This document shows, piece by piece, positions 12,201 through 27,200 of a stretch of 64,000 bases of DNA. How positions within the stretch are numbered: the first letter of the stretch is position 1; each line of letters starts with the position of its first letter. Origin of the DNA: Saccoglossus kowalevskii (lineage: Eukaryota; Hemichordata; Enteropneusta; Harrimaniidae); the NCBI RefSeq assembly GCF_000003605.2, contig NW_003140817.1, forward strand, positions 382,403 through 446,402, given 5' to 3'. A model generated the notes under the pieces. It saw nothing but the letters and a program-made list of their open reading frames with translations. It had not been told where the DNA came from and ran no database searches. A program made the translations under genes and the position numbers.

Positions 12201-15200
12201 CTCTCATGTCAATGTCCTCTTATGCCGCGCAATAGTACAACATATTGAATTTATTTTACAAGGCTTGCTGTTAGTTGCAAACACCGACACTAGATTCAAA
12301 CAGCCAAATACAAATGATTTACGTGACCCAACACCAGTTCAGTCATCCCACAAAATGAAACACAGGTGGATAACCTCATTAAACAGATCATGACGAAAGA
12401 AATCACATACAAACAAAGGCTTCCTCCATTTGCTCCTCTTTCATGTTTTCTGAACCGTTTTTAAGGGTGCATTAGATTTGTTAATAGGGTTGGAGGGCAT
12501 CGTTTTTCACAAAACCGAATTGACGTCATGGCGGATTTGTGACTTTTGCAACCATTACCTTTCACACAGTGTTCAATTACATCTTGATTATAATAATTGC
12601 CGTATCTCGTTAATAAAATGACGACCACCTCTCCACTCTAGTATGTTCTTAAATCTGTCCACAGCGCTGTCATGTGCTCACAATTTATATTTCTGTACTT
12701 TTGTTGTTGTTGATTTCACTTTCGTAAATGCAACCGAAAAAAGTCACGTCATCGACCCTAATCATGTATTTATAGTTGTCATGGTTTTTTATGATTCTAG
12801 ACAAGAGTGAAAGCTTTTCTTTGTTATAGAAATCTGAAAATAGGTTCCTTTTGCTGACTTTTCATTGCACGTATATTTAGTTTTCTGACTTTCTCGCTAT
12901 TAGTAAAATAAGGGTTGTATTCAAAGATGCACAACAGGTTGTTAATTTTTTTAATTTGGTATCCTCGGGGGCGGAGCTACGCCACGGACGTTCTACGCTG
13001 CTAAGACGTGCACCACTGTACCACGCATTTCTATGGGCTTTGTGCGCGCTGCTGTGGAACGCCGGTGGAGCCGGTGAAAACTCAAGAAAACAACACAAAC
13101 TCAACTTTGAAGTAATCCCGAACAACCAAATTCTTATATGTTACACACGTAGGGCTAATCTTGTTACACTGTTCAGGGGACTCTCAACAACCATCGCAAA
13201 GTACCGTTTTCTGCGAGTTTTTGGTCTTTGTTTTCACCGCAAGGGTTGCCAGGCGGTAGAAAATGCCCGGATGTCCGCCCCGAGGATTAGATGTTTTTCC
13301 TTGCATCAAAATTGATGTAATCTCACTGTGATCACACGTCTTGTTTCTCAAACTTCGAGAATACTGGAAATTCTATGATTATTTTACTACCGTCGCATGT
13401 AATGTTTGAACGCAGATGCAGCGCGTTAGTGAGCAATCTTGCTTTCAGACAAGCATCTAGTGCTTTTTGACGTCGACAAGGTTATTTTGGCTTGTGTACG
13501 AACACAATAAATCAATGCATTGAGATAACGTGTAATTACTTGATACCAGACATGGGGATTCGCAATATGAACTATATTCAATATCTGTTTCAACGACTAC
13601 CAGGGCAGTGAAATTATTGCACTCTGTTGTCTTGAGAAGTGTTTTTTATCCCTGGGTGTTACCAATCTTGATAAGGAAACTTTGCACCTGGATGTGTTCG
13701 GAGTATTCCATTGGATTGTACGCGCACTGTATGTATGGGGGAAAACAGTTTGTAGAAATTTGAGAATAAAATTGTACTAGCAAAAATTAAAAATGGGAGA
13801 TATTTCATACATTGTTTTCTATATGTGACATGCTGTTTGTTATAAAAGATTTTCAAAATACTTGTGGTGTTCTAATTTTTTATGCAGACACCAGACGCTG
13901 AAAGGCATAAGAGTGGAAGTAAGACGGGAAATCCCAGCAATGTTCATTAAAATTTCGTCCTTTACATCAGAAAAACGTTGGAAAAATGTCATTCTTATGG
14001 AAGGAAGTCTTTAAATCATTGTATTTCCTTTTACTCATACCATATGGTTTCTTCATTTCATGTTGACTTGATGGATACAAAACAGAATATTATATGTTGT
14101 GACTATTGCAAAGGAATGAGGGCAATGCTATTACTATCGCGTGAACATCTGTTCAAATAAGACTATAGTTAAATCCGTGTTGTGTTCTTTAAGTGTACAC
14201 ACACCAATTGATAACATATGTGCATCAGCCGAAACTTTTTTTTTGTGATCGTTTGTCAGATTGTTAAGTTAAATTACTGCTGTCAGTTTCGTGATGAAAA
14301 CTCCGCAAAGATACAGCTGTCTCGGCTCCCCAGGTCCTTGTGTTTTACTCTCTTATGAAATGTCTGCTTTGAATATATAGTCATTTCATAGTGTGTTAAT
14401 AGGTAGGATCATTTCTAATCTGATTCTTCAATGTGAATCTCCGATTTTACTGCAAAATGAAGTAACAGTTCAAAATGCTTTATTAGTTTATACATGTAGT
14501 TGGAAATACTAATTCAGAACAGAAACCGATCATTGTGAATCCAAACATAAAGGCAATATGAAAACACACTCAAATAGTAAGAGCCAACATTTGGGCATTT
14601 AAATTTTAAAGTTTATTAAATATATTCCCACAATTTGTTCAAATTCAGACCACCAAATATTTCTCTTAATAGTATCAAGAACCCAAGTAAAGCTTCTTGA
14701 ATGCTATCAGAGTACAAGTTTAATTAAGTTCTGACTGAGAGAACGGTCACAATGCCAAGACAAAGCCTTAGGCATTTTAAGCACTATTCGGCAACACTTG
14801 TGTTATATCAATGACTGTATATCTGAGGCATATATCTGTAGATTTTAATCAATGCAATATCATCATCACAACAAATGACAGAATTGAAAATATATTGAAA
14901 AACCGTTAAGTGAAGCCGATATTTTGTAAAACATTTTAATGAAAATTCTATGCTGTAATGAACGATCTGGGACTACTTTGGCGCCATTTTACATGTTAAT
15001 GATAACCTTTTCCCTGCTTTCTCTACTCCAACTCTGTAGAAATCCCAGGGTTCCCTCTTTAAATTAAAACTTATTTATTAGTATATTGTCTTGTTAATTT
15101 ATTATGTACACGTGTATTTCTTCATGATAGTCGGCAGAGCACTCCGGCAGCTGTGGGTTTCACTCGCATTGTTTCTCGTAATACAACTTGACAGCTAATT

Positions 15201-18200
15201 ATTAATTTAATATGGGTATAATGGGGTGGCCCAGTTTATTTTGCCTTTTTCACCGTCCCTGTCGTAAATACTACTAAATTTCTCCCCACTCATGTGCGTG
15301 TTTAACTTACGCTGAGTAAACAAGGGAATAAAACATGTAAACTTTGTTGGAAAGGTTAGTCACAGTCCATCTTCGCAAGACAGGATCGATTTATTCAAAC
15401 CTCATCAGACCACTGTACCTTGACAGAGCTTTTTTTTTTTAAGTGTGCTCGCCAGGGCAATTTGATATCCTACCATTTGTTGTACTTTCATTGCCATAGG
15501 CTACTCCAAGTCCAGTCAGATCATTGTACTTTTCAAAGGTCATACGTGCGACCTCTCTCGTCAGATTCATGCACAGGGTCTCTGGAGTATGTTTCCATCA
15601 AGCTTGCGAAACCGTTAGCGCTCGTACCCGAAGAGTCTCAATATTTTGAAATGCTATGTAAAGTTTTAAAAATCAAATGATAAACTGTACGTGAATACCT
15701 CAATACTGTACAAGAACTAGATTAATATTAGCAACATGGGTGGAATATTGGCTTCACTTCATATCTACTTTATATTATAGATAATGTCCTCTTTTATTTC
15801 AAAGTAACATTGTGGTCGCTGTAAAAATATACTGTTGAGTCTGAAATTTATTATTTTCAGTTTAAACGAGTTTCAACAAAAAATGTGTAGATTTTTTAAA
15901 ATTTTCACATAAACCATTTCCATTCTACAGATGTATCCAATCTGAAAACCGGAAATTCATTGTGATACCGGTACCCCATGCTCACAATCTCAATACTCTC
16001 ACAAGCTTCCTCTTCCTTCACGTATTGTAAAATCATTTATGTTCACTGACATTTAATTTCACTATTTTGATGTTTTAAGCAATTTCACTGGGTTTTTAAG
16101 TTCACAAACTTGGCAGAGAAACAATGAGGTCTATTATTATTCCACAAGTTCACAAGCGAATATCACTTATCAATGGAAATAACAAAATTCAAAACCAGCG
16201 AATAATTAAATCATTTACATCAACAGTCAGGTGGAACAATAGCAGACCAACTGCATGGCTTTGGAACATAGCTTGATGAAGTAATGTATAAAATAAAAAC
16301 ATGTGCATTGAATTAAACATCCTAAAAACATACTAAACATACTAAACATACTAAAAAGTGATACAAAGTAACTTACTCCCCAGAGTTTGGGTAGTGGCTG
16401 ACCTGCCGTGAATAACCTGCTGTAGCAAAGGTGTGATTGTGGTTTTGTGACAGTTTGGAATACTTTTTTAATTACTTCTCTTAAAAGAACAACTCCCAGG
16501 AACTGTGAGTTTCCTGATTTCACCATGATCAACTCACCTGTGAAAATTTGTCTGTAAATAATCCGGAAGAAAATAACCAGTTGAGCAATCAAGCGAAACT
16601 GGCAAGGTTTTCATGGTGTCTGTCTTCCCATTGACTCAATGCTTGGATGTCTTCTATCTGCTTGGAAGGTTGCCAATATTATCGTTGTCAGTTTTACCTT
16701 GCCTTTTTGTAGATTGGGGGAATGTCAATTGTCATTGTCGTCCACATCATGAACTGTTTGTGGTTTCGATTGATCTCTCTCACTGTTGCTTTGATATCCT
16801 CTGTCTTATGGAACAGTTGCTAATTTTGTCATTCCTATTTTTATCTTGTTTTTTGTAGATTGAGGGAATGTCAGTTGTTAGTCCCCGTTCGGACGTAGTC
16901 CGAAAACAGGGACTTGTGGTTTGCCCTGTGTGCGTCCGTGATCACCTGTATCTCGAACATGCATGGGCCGATTAAGTTCAAACTTCACTCATACATCACA
17001 CATTATATGGGACATATGCACATGCATTTTTTTCATGATCCGATTAACGATAGCCGAATAGCAGCCATTTTAAGGCCGAAAATGCATCAAAATCGCACAT
17101 TTTCACCATTCCGGACCCGGATCTCAGTTATGCATGGACAGATTTTGTTCAAATTTGGTACATACATTAAACATAATAGGACCTTGATGCACGTCATTTT
17201 TTTTTTTCGGATCAAGTTCGAAATGGCCGACTGGCGGCCATTTTGTTTTAAAGAATTCAGTTCTGGATCCGTATCCGAGACATGTCTGGATTTGATTGTA
17301 CATATGCAGGTGCATTTCGAATCAGACCACTGAAAGTGGTCTGAGATTTCGGTCATGATCTGCTTTGAATGTATATGTCACTCAAATATGAACGGAATGG
17401 GGACGTGTCATTGACAATGACTTGTTATTGATGTTGTATGCTTCATAAGCGGTTCCTTGTAGTTGCATCCACAAGTGTATCTTAGGCATGCCTGGGCCAA
17501 TTTCATACACACATCATATCGTACATATACACATGCGTTTGTTTCATGGTCCAATTCAAGATGGCCAAATGGTGGCTATTTAAGTGCAAACAATTCATCA
17601 AAATCAAGCATTTCTGTCATTCCGGAACTATATCTCAGTCATACATCAACATATTAAAACTTGGTACGTTCACTGAACATAATGGGTCCTTGATGCACAT
17701 CATATTTTTTCAAGATCAGATAGAAAATGGCTGACTGGTGGCCATTTTTTTTTTAACAAATGCAGTTTCAGGGTCATATCTTTGACAAGCTTTTGATGGA
17801 TCACACACAAACTTGACATGTACATCACATGTAAAATTATACATAAACAAATGCATTTGTTTCATGGTCCATTACAAGATGGCCTGCTATTCCAGAACTG
17901 AATCTCTGTTGTGCTTGGACATATTTCATTTTAAACTGGCAATCCACATTGAAGACAGACATGTAACAGGCTAAATCTTTACAAATCTGTCCAATTTTCA
18001 TTGAAAATTACAAAATAAGCATAAATAATCAACAAAAAATAGCTACAGTCAATAGCAACTGCTATTTTTCATTTTGATAAAGTTTTTAGATAGAAACTTT
18101 CTATTTTTTGGCTATACATGTAACCCTGGTTTTAAGATGACTACTGTAATCATCATTTTAGTGCCAGAAATGCATTATGAATGTCATGGTTGGAATAAAA

Positions 18201-21200
18201 GAAGGAATCACACAAATAAACTGGCTCTACTTTGTATCATCTCTGTCACACAAGTGTAAATAATTATTGAAANNNNNNNNNNNNNNNNNNNNNNNNNNNN
18301 NNNNNNNNNNNNNNNNNNNNNNNNNNNNNNNNNNNNNNNNNNNNNNNNNNNNNNNNNNNNNNNNNNNNNNNNNNNNNNNNNNNNNNNNNNNNNNNNNNNN
18401 NNNNNNNNNNNNNNNNNNNNNNNNNNNNNNNNNNNNNNNNNNNNNNNNNNNNNNNNNNNNNNNNNNNNNNNNNNNNNNNNNNNNNNNNNNNNNNNNNNNN
18501 NNNNNNNNNNNNNNNNNNNNNNNNNNNNNNNNNNNNNNNNNNNNNNNNNNNNNNNNNNNNNNNNNNNNNNNNNNNNNNNNNNNNNNNNNNNNNNNNNNNN
18601 NNNNNNNNNNNNNNNNNNNNNNNNNNNNNNNNNNNNNNNNNNNNNNNNNNNNNNNNNNNNNNNNNNNNNNNNNNNNATGATTACTCCCATTATACTGTGG
18701 TTACTCCCATTATACTGTGGTTACTCCCATTATACCGTGGTTACTCCTATTATACCGTGGTTACTCCTATTATACCGTGGTTACTCCTATTATATCGTGG
18801 TTACTCCTATTATACCATGGTTACTCCTATTATACCATGGTTACTCCTTATACCATGGTTACTCCCATTATACCATGGTTACTCCCATTATACCGTGGTT
18901 ACTCCCATTATACTGTGGTTACTCCCATTATACTGTGGTTACTCCCATTATACCGTGGTTACTCCTATTATACCGTGGTTACTCCCGTTATACCATGTTT
19001 ACTCCCATTATACCATGTTTACTCCCATTATACCATGGTTACTCCCATTATACCATGGTTACTCCCATTATACCATGGTTACTCCCATTATACCATGGTT
19101 ACTCCCATTGTACTGTGGTTACTTTCATTGTACTGTGGTTACTCCCATTGCATTATGGTTACTCTCATTGCATTATGGTTACTCTCATTGCATTGTGGTC
19201 ACTCCCATTGTATTGTGGTTACTCCCATCATACTGTAATTACTCCCATTAGAATATGGATATTCCCACTATACCGTGGTTATGACTTTAAGGATGACCTA
19301 ACATTTTTACAGCTCACAGTTATTACACCTTCCAACCTTTCCAGTCATGTGATGCAAAATTACAAGTGTATGATAGACATGCTAGGATCATTCATTTATT
19401 CATTGCTTCACCTTCCACAGTTCAAAATAGTTCTATTAGTACTTTGACCGTGACCAGGGGAAACATTTGTTCATGTCTGTTAACTGTCAACCGTGCACGA
19501 GTTCCAATTTTCCTGCCCATGTACCGATGAGAACTGTGTCAGGCTCATTCTATTTAATTCTACCTCACTTTACAACCCTTGTTACCCATAGAATTTCAAT
19601 CACTTTAAATAGAAGCTGAAATGATAGCAATTATATCAGCAGTTGTGACACTGAAACGAGCCGAGTACGTCATCATTGTGATGTATTGGATGATTAATTG
19701 TGGGAAAACCGTCAATTTAGTTTGAAAAGCTATAAAAGCTGGAGTTGACATTGAAGTGCAATGAAGTGGAAGCAATAAAAAGCGAAAACACACATACATT
19801 AGTGATTCTAGTGTTCTGTTTAGTACTTTGTTTATCAGCTAGATGGCATCCATGTCAATAGCCATAAAACACTGCCGTTAGTTGTCTATATATACCCACC
19901 CACGCACACTCCATGGTCATAGCAACTCTTTTAATGCGTTTAACAGTTTTGTAGTTTTGAACTTTTAAACTTGCCATCTGTCTTTGAATTTGTTTATCAG
20001 AATGTTGCGGGTATTGTTTCAATCCACATTTACTCATTAATTGTGAGACCTCTGATCCAGATTTATTTCTCCTATCCGTGCATGCTTTCAGCAGGCGAAT
20101 TGGGTTAATGTGTCATGCTACGTTTTTGACTCCCGTGTGTCTGTCCGTTCCACTGACATCTCAGAAAACGTATGTTGGTTTTTAATGAAACTTGGTGCAT
20201 AGATGCTCTGGACTAATGCACAGATTTGAAATTCGTGCATATTAATTACCTAATTTGCACGATAATTAGCTAATTTGTAGCCGTTCCATGACTGTTCAAC
20301 TGATATCTAAAGAGCCATTCATTGGATTTTGATGAAACTTGGTACTTAGATGCTCTGAACTAATTGCACAGATATGAAAAATTTACAGTTTTCAATATTT
20401 CAAGTACTTCATTACTTTTCAATGAAACTTTGCACATTGATACTCTAGAACAGTGCTCAGACCTGCTCCGTTTTAGGTTAAAATCAGATCATATTAATTA
20501 CCTAAATTGCATAATAATTTAAAATTTTTTGCTTCTAATCACATTTCAATTAAACTTCGTAGATAGATGGTCTGTGACAGTACTTTTCTTAATTTAATGA
20601 ATCTTGGTACATATATACTCTAACACAATGTGATGATTTAATTAGTTTTGAGTTTATATACATCTATAATAATTACCTAATTTGCCTAATAATTTAATTT
20701 TAAGCTTTTCACTTTATTTAGGATTAATCATCATATTATACTGAAACTTTGTACATGTGAATATGAAACAATATACAGACCTATAAAATCTATGCATAAT
20801 AATTGCTTAATTTGTATAATAATTCATTTGGTTCATTGAGGTAATCCACAGACATGATTAGTTTAATGTTGATAAACATACATATCGATTATCTATTATT
20901 AGCCCATTTAAAAAAAATCAGATTTAAATTGAATTCATCACAGAGGTGCTCTGGAATTAATTAGACTAAAAACCATGGATCAAAGTTAAATGAATTTTCT
21001 GTATGTATTATAAATTTTTATAAAGTGAATCACATTTTCATGTTTTGCATCCCAAATTGCAGACAAATATTAGTTGTCAAGCTTCTCGTTTGAAAAGCAA
21101 ATTTTAAATTTTGAATTAATTTTAATGTGTCTCCAATACTCTCAGCAAATGGGAGTTCTTTCTAAGCTTTTTTTGATTTTATCTGAAAATGAAATTTACT

Positions 21201-24200
21201 TTTACAGTGAACTCTGACCAACTACACTTTTCATGAGAGTATCGTTTTTTTTTTATCACCCAAATTGGGTGGCCATTTAGCGTTGACACTCCTTAACTTA
21301 TTGTTGATTTCCTGTTTTCACAATACTTTTCTGTCACAAGCCAAATCAAATTGGCACTTCCATAAAAACAAAGAAATACTGTCCAGCGTAATTAGGAAGC
21401 ACCCCGGATTTTTATGTTCCGGATTACTGTATACAAATCCCCAAGCCTTGGCCATTTTGAATTTATAATAAAGTCATTAGCAACATTTTGAATCGCTAAA
21501 TTCGCTAAAAAGACATGTTTTACAGTATGTAGGCCGTAGAGCGCCCTCAAAGTTCTTAGTGAATCATCACATTGAGCAGGGACATTTCTGAGGTTTTCTT
21601 TTATTCGTCAACGTACTACATCTTGTCAACCACATGCTTCCAATTATACACATCTGCCATTAATATCCATACCTCGGGCTAAAAACTGAAGTCTACTTGA
21701 AACAAACAGCACAGAAGAAAAAAAAAAACACTGATATTTGCAGTACCTTCACTATACCTTCCTCCTCCAGCTGCCAGGTGTCCAGTGCTATTGTAGCCCT
21801 CGCTTGTTTACATCTGTAAGAAAAAATCTGTAGCCTTGACCTCTGACCTTGTTATTTTCTTGGCTGATTGTAAGAGGGGTGAGGGGCGGATATTGATAAT
21901 TTTGGACGCTGCATCGCTACCATTGTTCTCTTTGACAGTATCTCCGGAACTATTGAAATCAGTGAATGGAATGGAGGCTGCTGGTGTTCTAAAAATAGCT
22001 TGAGATATAAATAGAACACAGTGTGAGGAGGGGGGATGTTATTTCTGAAGATAATCAAATTCTAAAAAGGTTGAGGCAACCTCTAATAAATAAATAAACA
22101 AACTGCCCTGCTTGTGTTATTTAGCGGATGTACCATATTGAGAAAGCAGAATTAGGGGAGTGGGGGGAGGGGCTGTTTGAAATGACAGAACTGGTGCCTC
22201 CCGAATGTATTTGTGAACAACATGTTTTTTTCATTTCCATTCATGTTTTTCTTCAGCATATTTACTTAACTTTACGACATGTTTACCAAGTTAGCGGAAG
22301 TGTGATATTGTCAATATTTTGTTTGTGCATGCCCAAAAGTCAAAAAAGTAGTACCAACTGGATGGTAGTTCTCAATACTGTAACCGGAAATGTTGATATT
22401 ATGCGCAACAATGACAACTTTGACACGATTACTATCTAACGATATAATTGTATCCAGAAAGTTTGTTTGGGGGAGGTGAACTACCTGAAAAGTTTTTTTT
22501 TTTTCTGTTGCTGTTAAGTTTTTGCTTGTGTCGTTTAAATGTATATGTTTCTCCCCTCACAATTTATTTAGGGATTTTTTTTTAATGTCCCCCCACAGAG
22601 TTTCTCATGGTCAAACCCCCCTAAGGTGTATGTTTCACAAGTGGGATTTGTTGTTTTCATTATTAAGAGGGAATTAAAATTAAGCATTAAAAAAGAAGCT
22701 ACTGGAACTTTGTACTCTTAACCTAAATCCAAATGTTTTGATTTTTGTAACTGTCAAAACTGTCAAACATGAACAAACATTTGTTTTAACAGTATTTGTC
22801 ACGTAATGTACGTATGAAATGAACCCATGCAACGAGGTCATAGCGTCCGTTACTTGAGCAAAAACATAAACAGGCATTATGTTTTTGAATTTGTTTTAAA
22901 CTTTTTTTGGTACACAGTAACTTCTGACGCTAAACATCTTTGTGTATGTTTTATGGTAATGCTTGATTTCACTCCAGTGACTGAGTGAGTGATTGATTGA
23001 TGGACAGAGGGACGGACGGACAGCTTTCTGTCCGTCCTAAAGAGCGAAGTGTTAGGTTCTTAAACTTAGCAAAGCAACAGTTTGAGGGTGAGGTGTGCAG
23101 TGAAAGGTCATGTGAAAGGTCACCACTCAACAGTCTCAGAAGTACATGCCATTGTAACATAAGTTGGCACAAATAACTTGGTTTACTGTTTAATCAGCTC
23201 CATTGTTTTAAAGAATGTAACCAATTCAAAGTAAATACTTTTCAGACGTATACCCCTGCTTAAAAAACATTTGTTTCTTTCACCATGTAACAACAGTGTC
23301 AAATTATCCCTTCTCCTCTGTCCTATTCACCAGTCAAAAGTACTCGTATTGCCAGAAATAAAAAACTGTGAGAATGTTTTTCCCACCATCTGATTTTGTC
23401 GTAGTGTAATTAATTACTTGTTGGGTTTCTTCTGGAAGTAAGCCAACATACCAATTGATGTTTTCATGTGTTTAGTGATTGTTAATTTCATTGATTGAGA
23501 AAGTGATCATGGTTAAAGGGTGTATATACTGCAAGTAGGGGGGGTGTATATTTCAGTCACATGGGGAACACGTTGAAGGGATTTTTGCTTTCAATCTGAA
23601 AATAAATGTTTTGTCATACTCGACCTTTTATTACAGCGTATTTGGTGACTATCAGTAATGTCAAAAGATTTTGAATTATATCACGTCTGGCGTGCATGCA
23701 TGTATACGTACAGATCATGTGAATGTGAATCATCAAATACGATTTCTTTTTTCTTTTCTTTTTTTTTGATTTGAAACAAACAAAGTAGAGCAATCATAAC
23801 AAACTTAAGATTAACTTTATGTGTTGCTTTGCCATGATCTTCATCAATCGTAGGTTTGTAAAAAGTACACGTCTGATAACTATGTTGCACCTTCTTTTGT
23901 CAGTTCACCACAAATGACACTAGCGGTGGTGTACGTGTGTTTGTGTGAAACTGCGTATTCCATGGTCTTTCATCTTCTGGATAGTTGGCTTTTCACCCAA
24001 TGTTTGACACAAAGGATCTCGGTCTTGCTTGACAGCTATTCTATTTCGGCAGTGTTAAAGAAATCTAGGTTACTCTGCCGAGCTAAAATTAAACCATGGG
24101 AAAACTGCAAAGATAGTGAATGAGATAGTACGACGCAACAATGCATCTCTTCTGTAGTGCTCGGTGTTATGACATCAATCTCTGTCAGTGAGTCATTCCG

Positions 24201-27200
24201 AGGCCTCCACGTGGTGGTTTGTGAATCGCATATTGTTGACAGGATGCTTTGATGCTACTTCTTTAAATACAAAACGCTGAGGATGTTGTGAAAATTATTT
24301 TTTTTTTTTACTTTGCAAACTTTTCAGTCTTGAGTAATGTGGTTTGTTGGTTATTGTTTGTAAAAGAGCATGTGATTGGCTGGTGGTGTCTTGGACTAGT
24401 TCATTCGATATGGGGTGGTACAGCTTTGCTTTGGTTTGGTTTGTTTATTGCACGTGTGGGTTGAACTTTTCACTTTCATTTGTTTGTGTATGTTTGCATC
24501 TGTTTCTTCAAAAAAGATTTGGCAAAGAAACTTTTAAAATGTTGTATATTTTTTTTATTTATTAGTTTATTATAGTATTCGTTTGGTGCTTTCAGTTTTT
24601 ATAGAAATTCACTAAAATTAGCTCAATAACAATTCAATCCACTTTTGACAAAGGCTCAGCAAGATCGTGAATCAGCCCAAGGTATATCGTTAAATTTAAA
24701 CATAAGTTCATGGCCACATTCATGACATTAGCCTCACCTTAGGTGAGTTCTACTCCTTAAAAGCAAGTTCTCATTTAAATAGTAATAACCCAAGAATAAA
24801 TAGAGCAATAAAAAACATTTATCAGCAGCAGTTTATTTATATAAATACTGGGAGTGAACTTCAGAGGACACTCATTTTCAAGACAAAATTTGATAAAATT
24901 GTCTTTAGTCTATAGGAAATATATTATTTGGAAAATCTGCATTTTTTGAAAATCTCTAAAGCAAATTCCTAGTGCATGAAGACTGACGTTTTTTCTCTCA
25001 GCTCTAGCTAAATGCAACTTGTTGATGGTCATATTATTTAATTTCTCACACTGTTTGTTTGCGCCCGAAAAATAAAGTTTTCATTTCATCAAATATTTCT
25101 TGAAACTTCAAACTAAAATAAACATTACTATCACTATAGCTGGGATATTTAGTCAACAGTACCAATGTTTGTTGCAATGTTGCAGACACTATAAAGTAAA
25201 TAGTAACCGATGTTGTGGATTTAATTTGGTTGTCAAAACATTTTATTTTTCACAAAGTGCCAATTGAACCATTTGAGCAACAAAATCAAAATTTGTCTCC
25301 TTTCACAAAACAAAACCCACATTTTCCAAAATTATAATCAAGATCTCTAGCCAATAGGAAATTGTGTCTATTTGGTACAAAATTATCAACAACAAAAATT
25401 ATAAAAAAGGGGGGAATGTTGCATTAAAATTTTTGGGGGGAAAATTATGTGAGACCAGATAATTTTCCCGATATCTATCTAATGTTCTGATCTTATAATT
25501 TGAGGGGAGGTTATTAAGGAGGGCAGTGGTTTTTTTTGTAAAGTTACTCTGATCCTAATGAATGAAATTTCACGCTTTGTTCTTGACTTGAAATAAATGA
25601 TTAATACTGAAAATACAAATATGTTTTTTATTCCCTTCATAAAAAAAATGTGATTAATATTATTATTTGAATTCTGTAAGTAATAATTGAACTTCGTGTA
25701 CGTCTGTCTTGGTTTAATAGTGTAAGCCATCATTCTCGCCCCTCAATCACATTTCAGAGAAAACTATTTTCGCCAATACAAAAACAATTTCTATAAAAAT
25801 ACAATGGTTTATGCGTAATTATGAATGAAAAAAATGGGGGTACACAAATCCCATGGCAGATCCCAATAATGTGGGATACACTATTATGTAATCTATTGTC
25901 AGGGAGCTAATCCAGGGAGATAATCCAGGGAGATAATCCCATACTTGTTAACGCACATAAATTACACATGCCGTCAGGGTACCACAATGTATTCAGGAGT
26001 TCATTATTAAAGTAATCATTTGAGATTTTGTCCTCTCTATTTTCAGAGCTCAATAATGAAAAGAAAAATTATAAAAATTCTTTTACAATTAAATATTTCA
26101 AAGTCAGTGTGATTGTCTGCAAATTGTGTACAGACCATGACTAATCCTGTTTCATGCAGGTTGCATTAATCCCCAGTAGAGCCAAGCTTAAAGGCAAACA
26201 CGTATACACACGTATATTTATAGAAAAGAAATAACTTTAACGATTATTATTACGCATTTTCTCAGCATGACGTATTTACAGACACACCCACCGTACTGAA
26301 ACAACTTTTGCTTTAGTGCACAAGAAAGTAGCCTGTCATGCGTGCATGGCTTTATCCACGTGAATACATGCTGAATAGTCTTCGTCTGTATCGTACGTTA
26401 CTAAACCAGTTGCTCACTCGCTCACTCCCCTAACCAGTATTTCAAAGGAATTCCTCATTCAATTGCCCGTTACCCTCCTTGTTAAATTCCACACTCTCCT
26501 CACATTGCAATTTTTTTTTTTTTTGCTCGCATTGCCACTAAGGTGAAGGCGTATTGAATTACTGGAATAATCAAATGGCCGACTCCTCCCAATGACTACA
26601 TTACAATTCAGAACGCATCGTATGCCGCTGGGGATTTTTTCATTAGTTTACTCGATGCTGAAATTCATTACACTTTAAGAGCGGCAATGTAGCATGGTGT
26701 AAGCAAAGCAAATATACTGAGATACTGGTAGATTGTGTTAAAAACAAAACAAATATTTTGCTAGTGTCAGCTTTAGGTCGTCTCGGTGGTATTTTCATGC
26801 ACTCATAGACAACTTGTACAAAGAGTTTTTATTTACGCCTCTGCAGGTGTGGCAAAGTGTAAGATAATCCTAGTTTCCGGTGTCATTATCGCTTTGAAAA
26901 AAACATCTTGTTATAATTCATTTATTTGCTGCTTGTATATCATCGTAGAATTCTTGTCACTGAAGTTTTTTTGTTTTGGACTATAAATCACATTAGTGTC
27001 GTTGATATTTCAGTTGTGTTTAATGGTTAACAGAGCTTCTCTGTTACTTTCTTATAGTTTGCAGCTGTTTTTAATTAATGTTGGACGACCTGCAGCAAAT
27101 TAACGAACGTGTTTATATGTCCTTTATATGGAGTGCGGTTTCACTCAGTAGAACTGTCCTGGTGCATTGTGGGTAGTTTTTTTTTATTAAATTAAAAACA

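Noticed and set aside
12521-12540. TGACGTCATGGCGG as an internal SGSM3 promoter
   Set aside because: A lone CRE with ATGGCGG; no downstream open exon or splice donor was found.
13878-13960. Acceptor-like TTTTTTATGCAG followed by an open segment ([14 protein letters not shown]) as the missing SGSM3 exon
   Set aside because: The residues do not match the conserved RUN segment and no donor of the needed phase follows.
14910-14945. ATATTTTGTAAAACATTTT (IFCKTF) as the end of the missing SGSM3 exon
   Set aside because: An in-frame stop lies just upstream and the preceding expected residues are absent.
18677-19447. Three overlapping forward frames rich in [20 protein letters not shown]
   Set aside because: The 20-base unit has no stop in any register, so the open frames are a property of the repeat.
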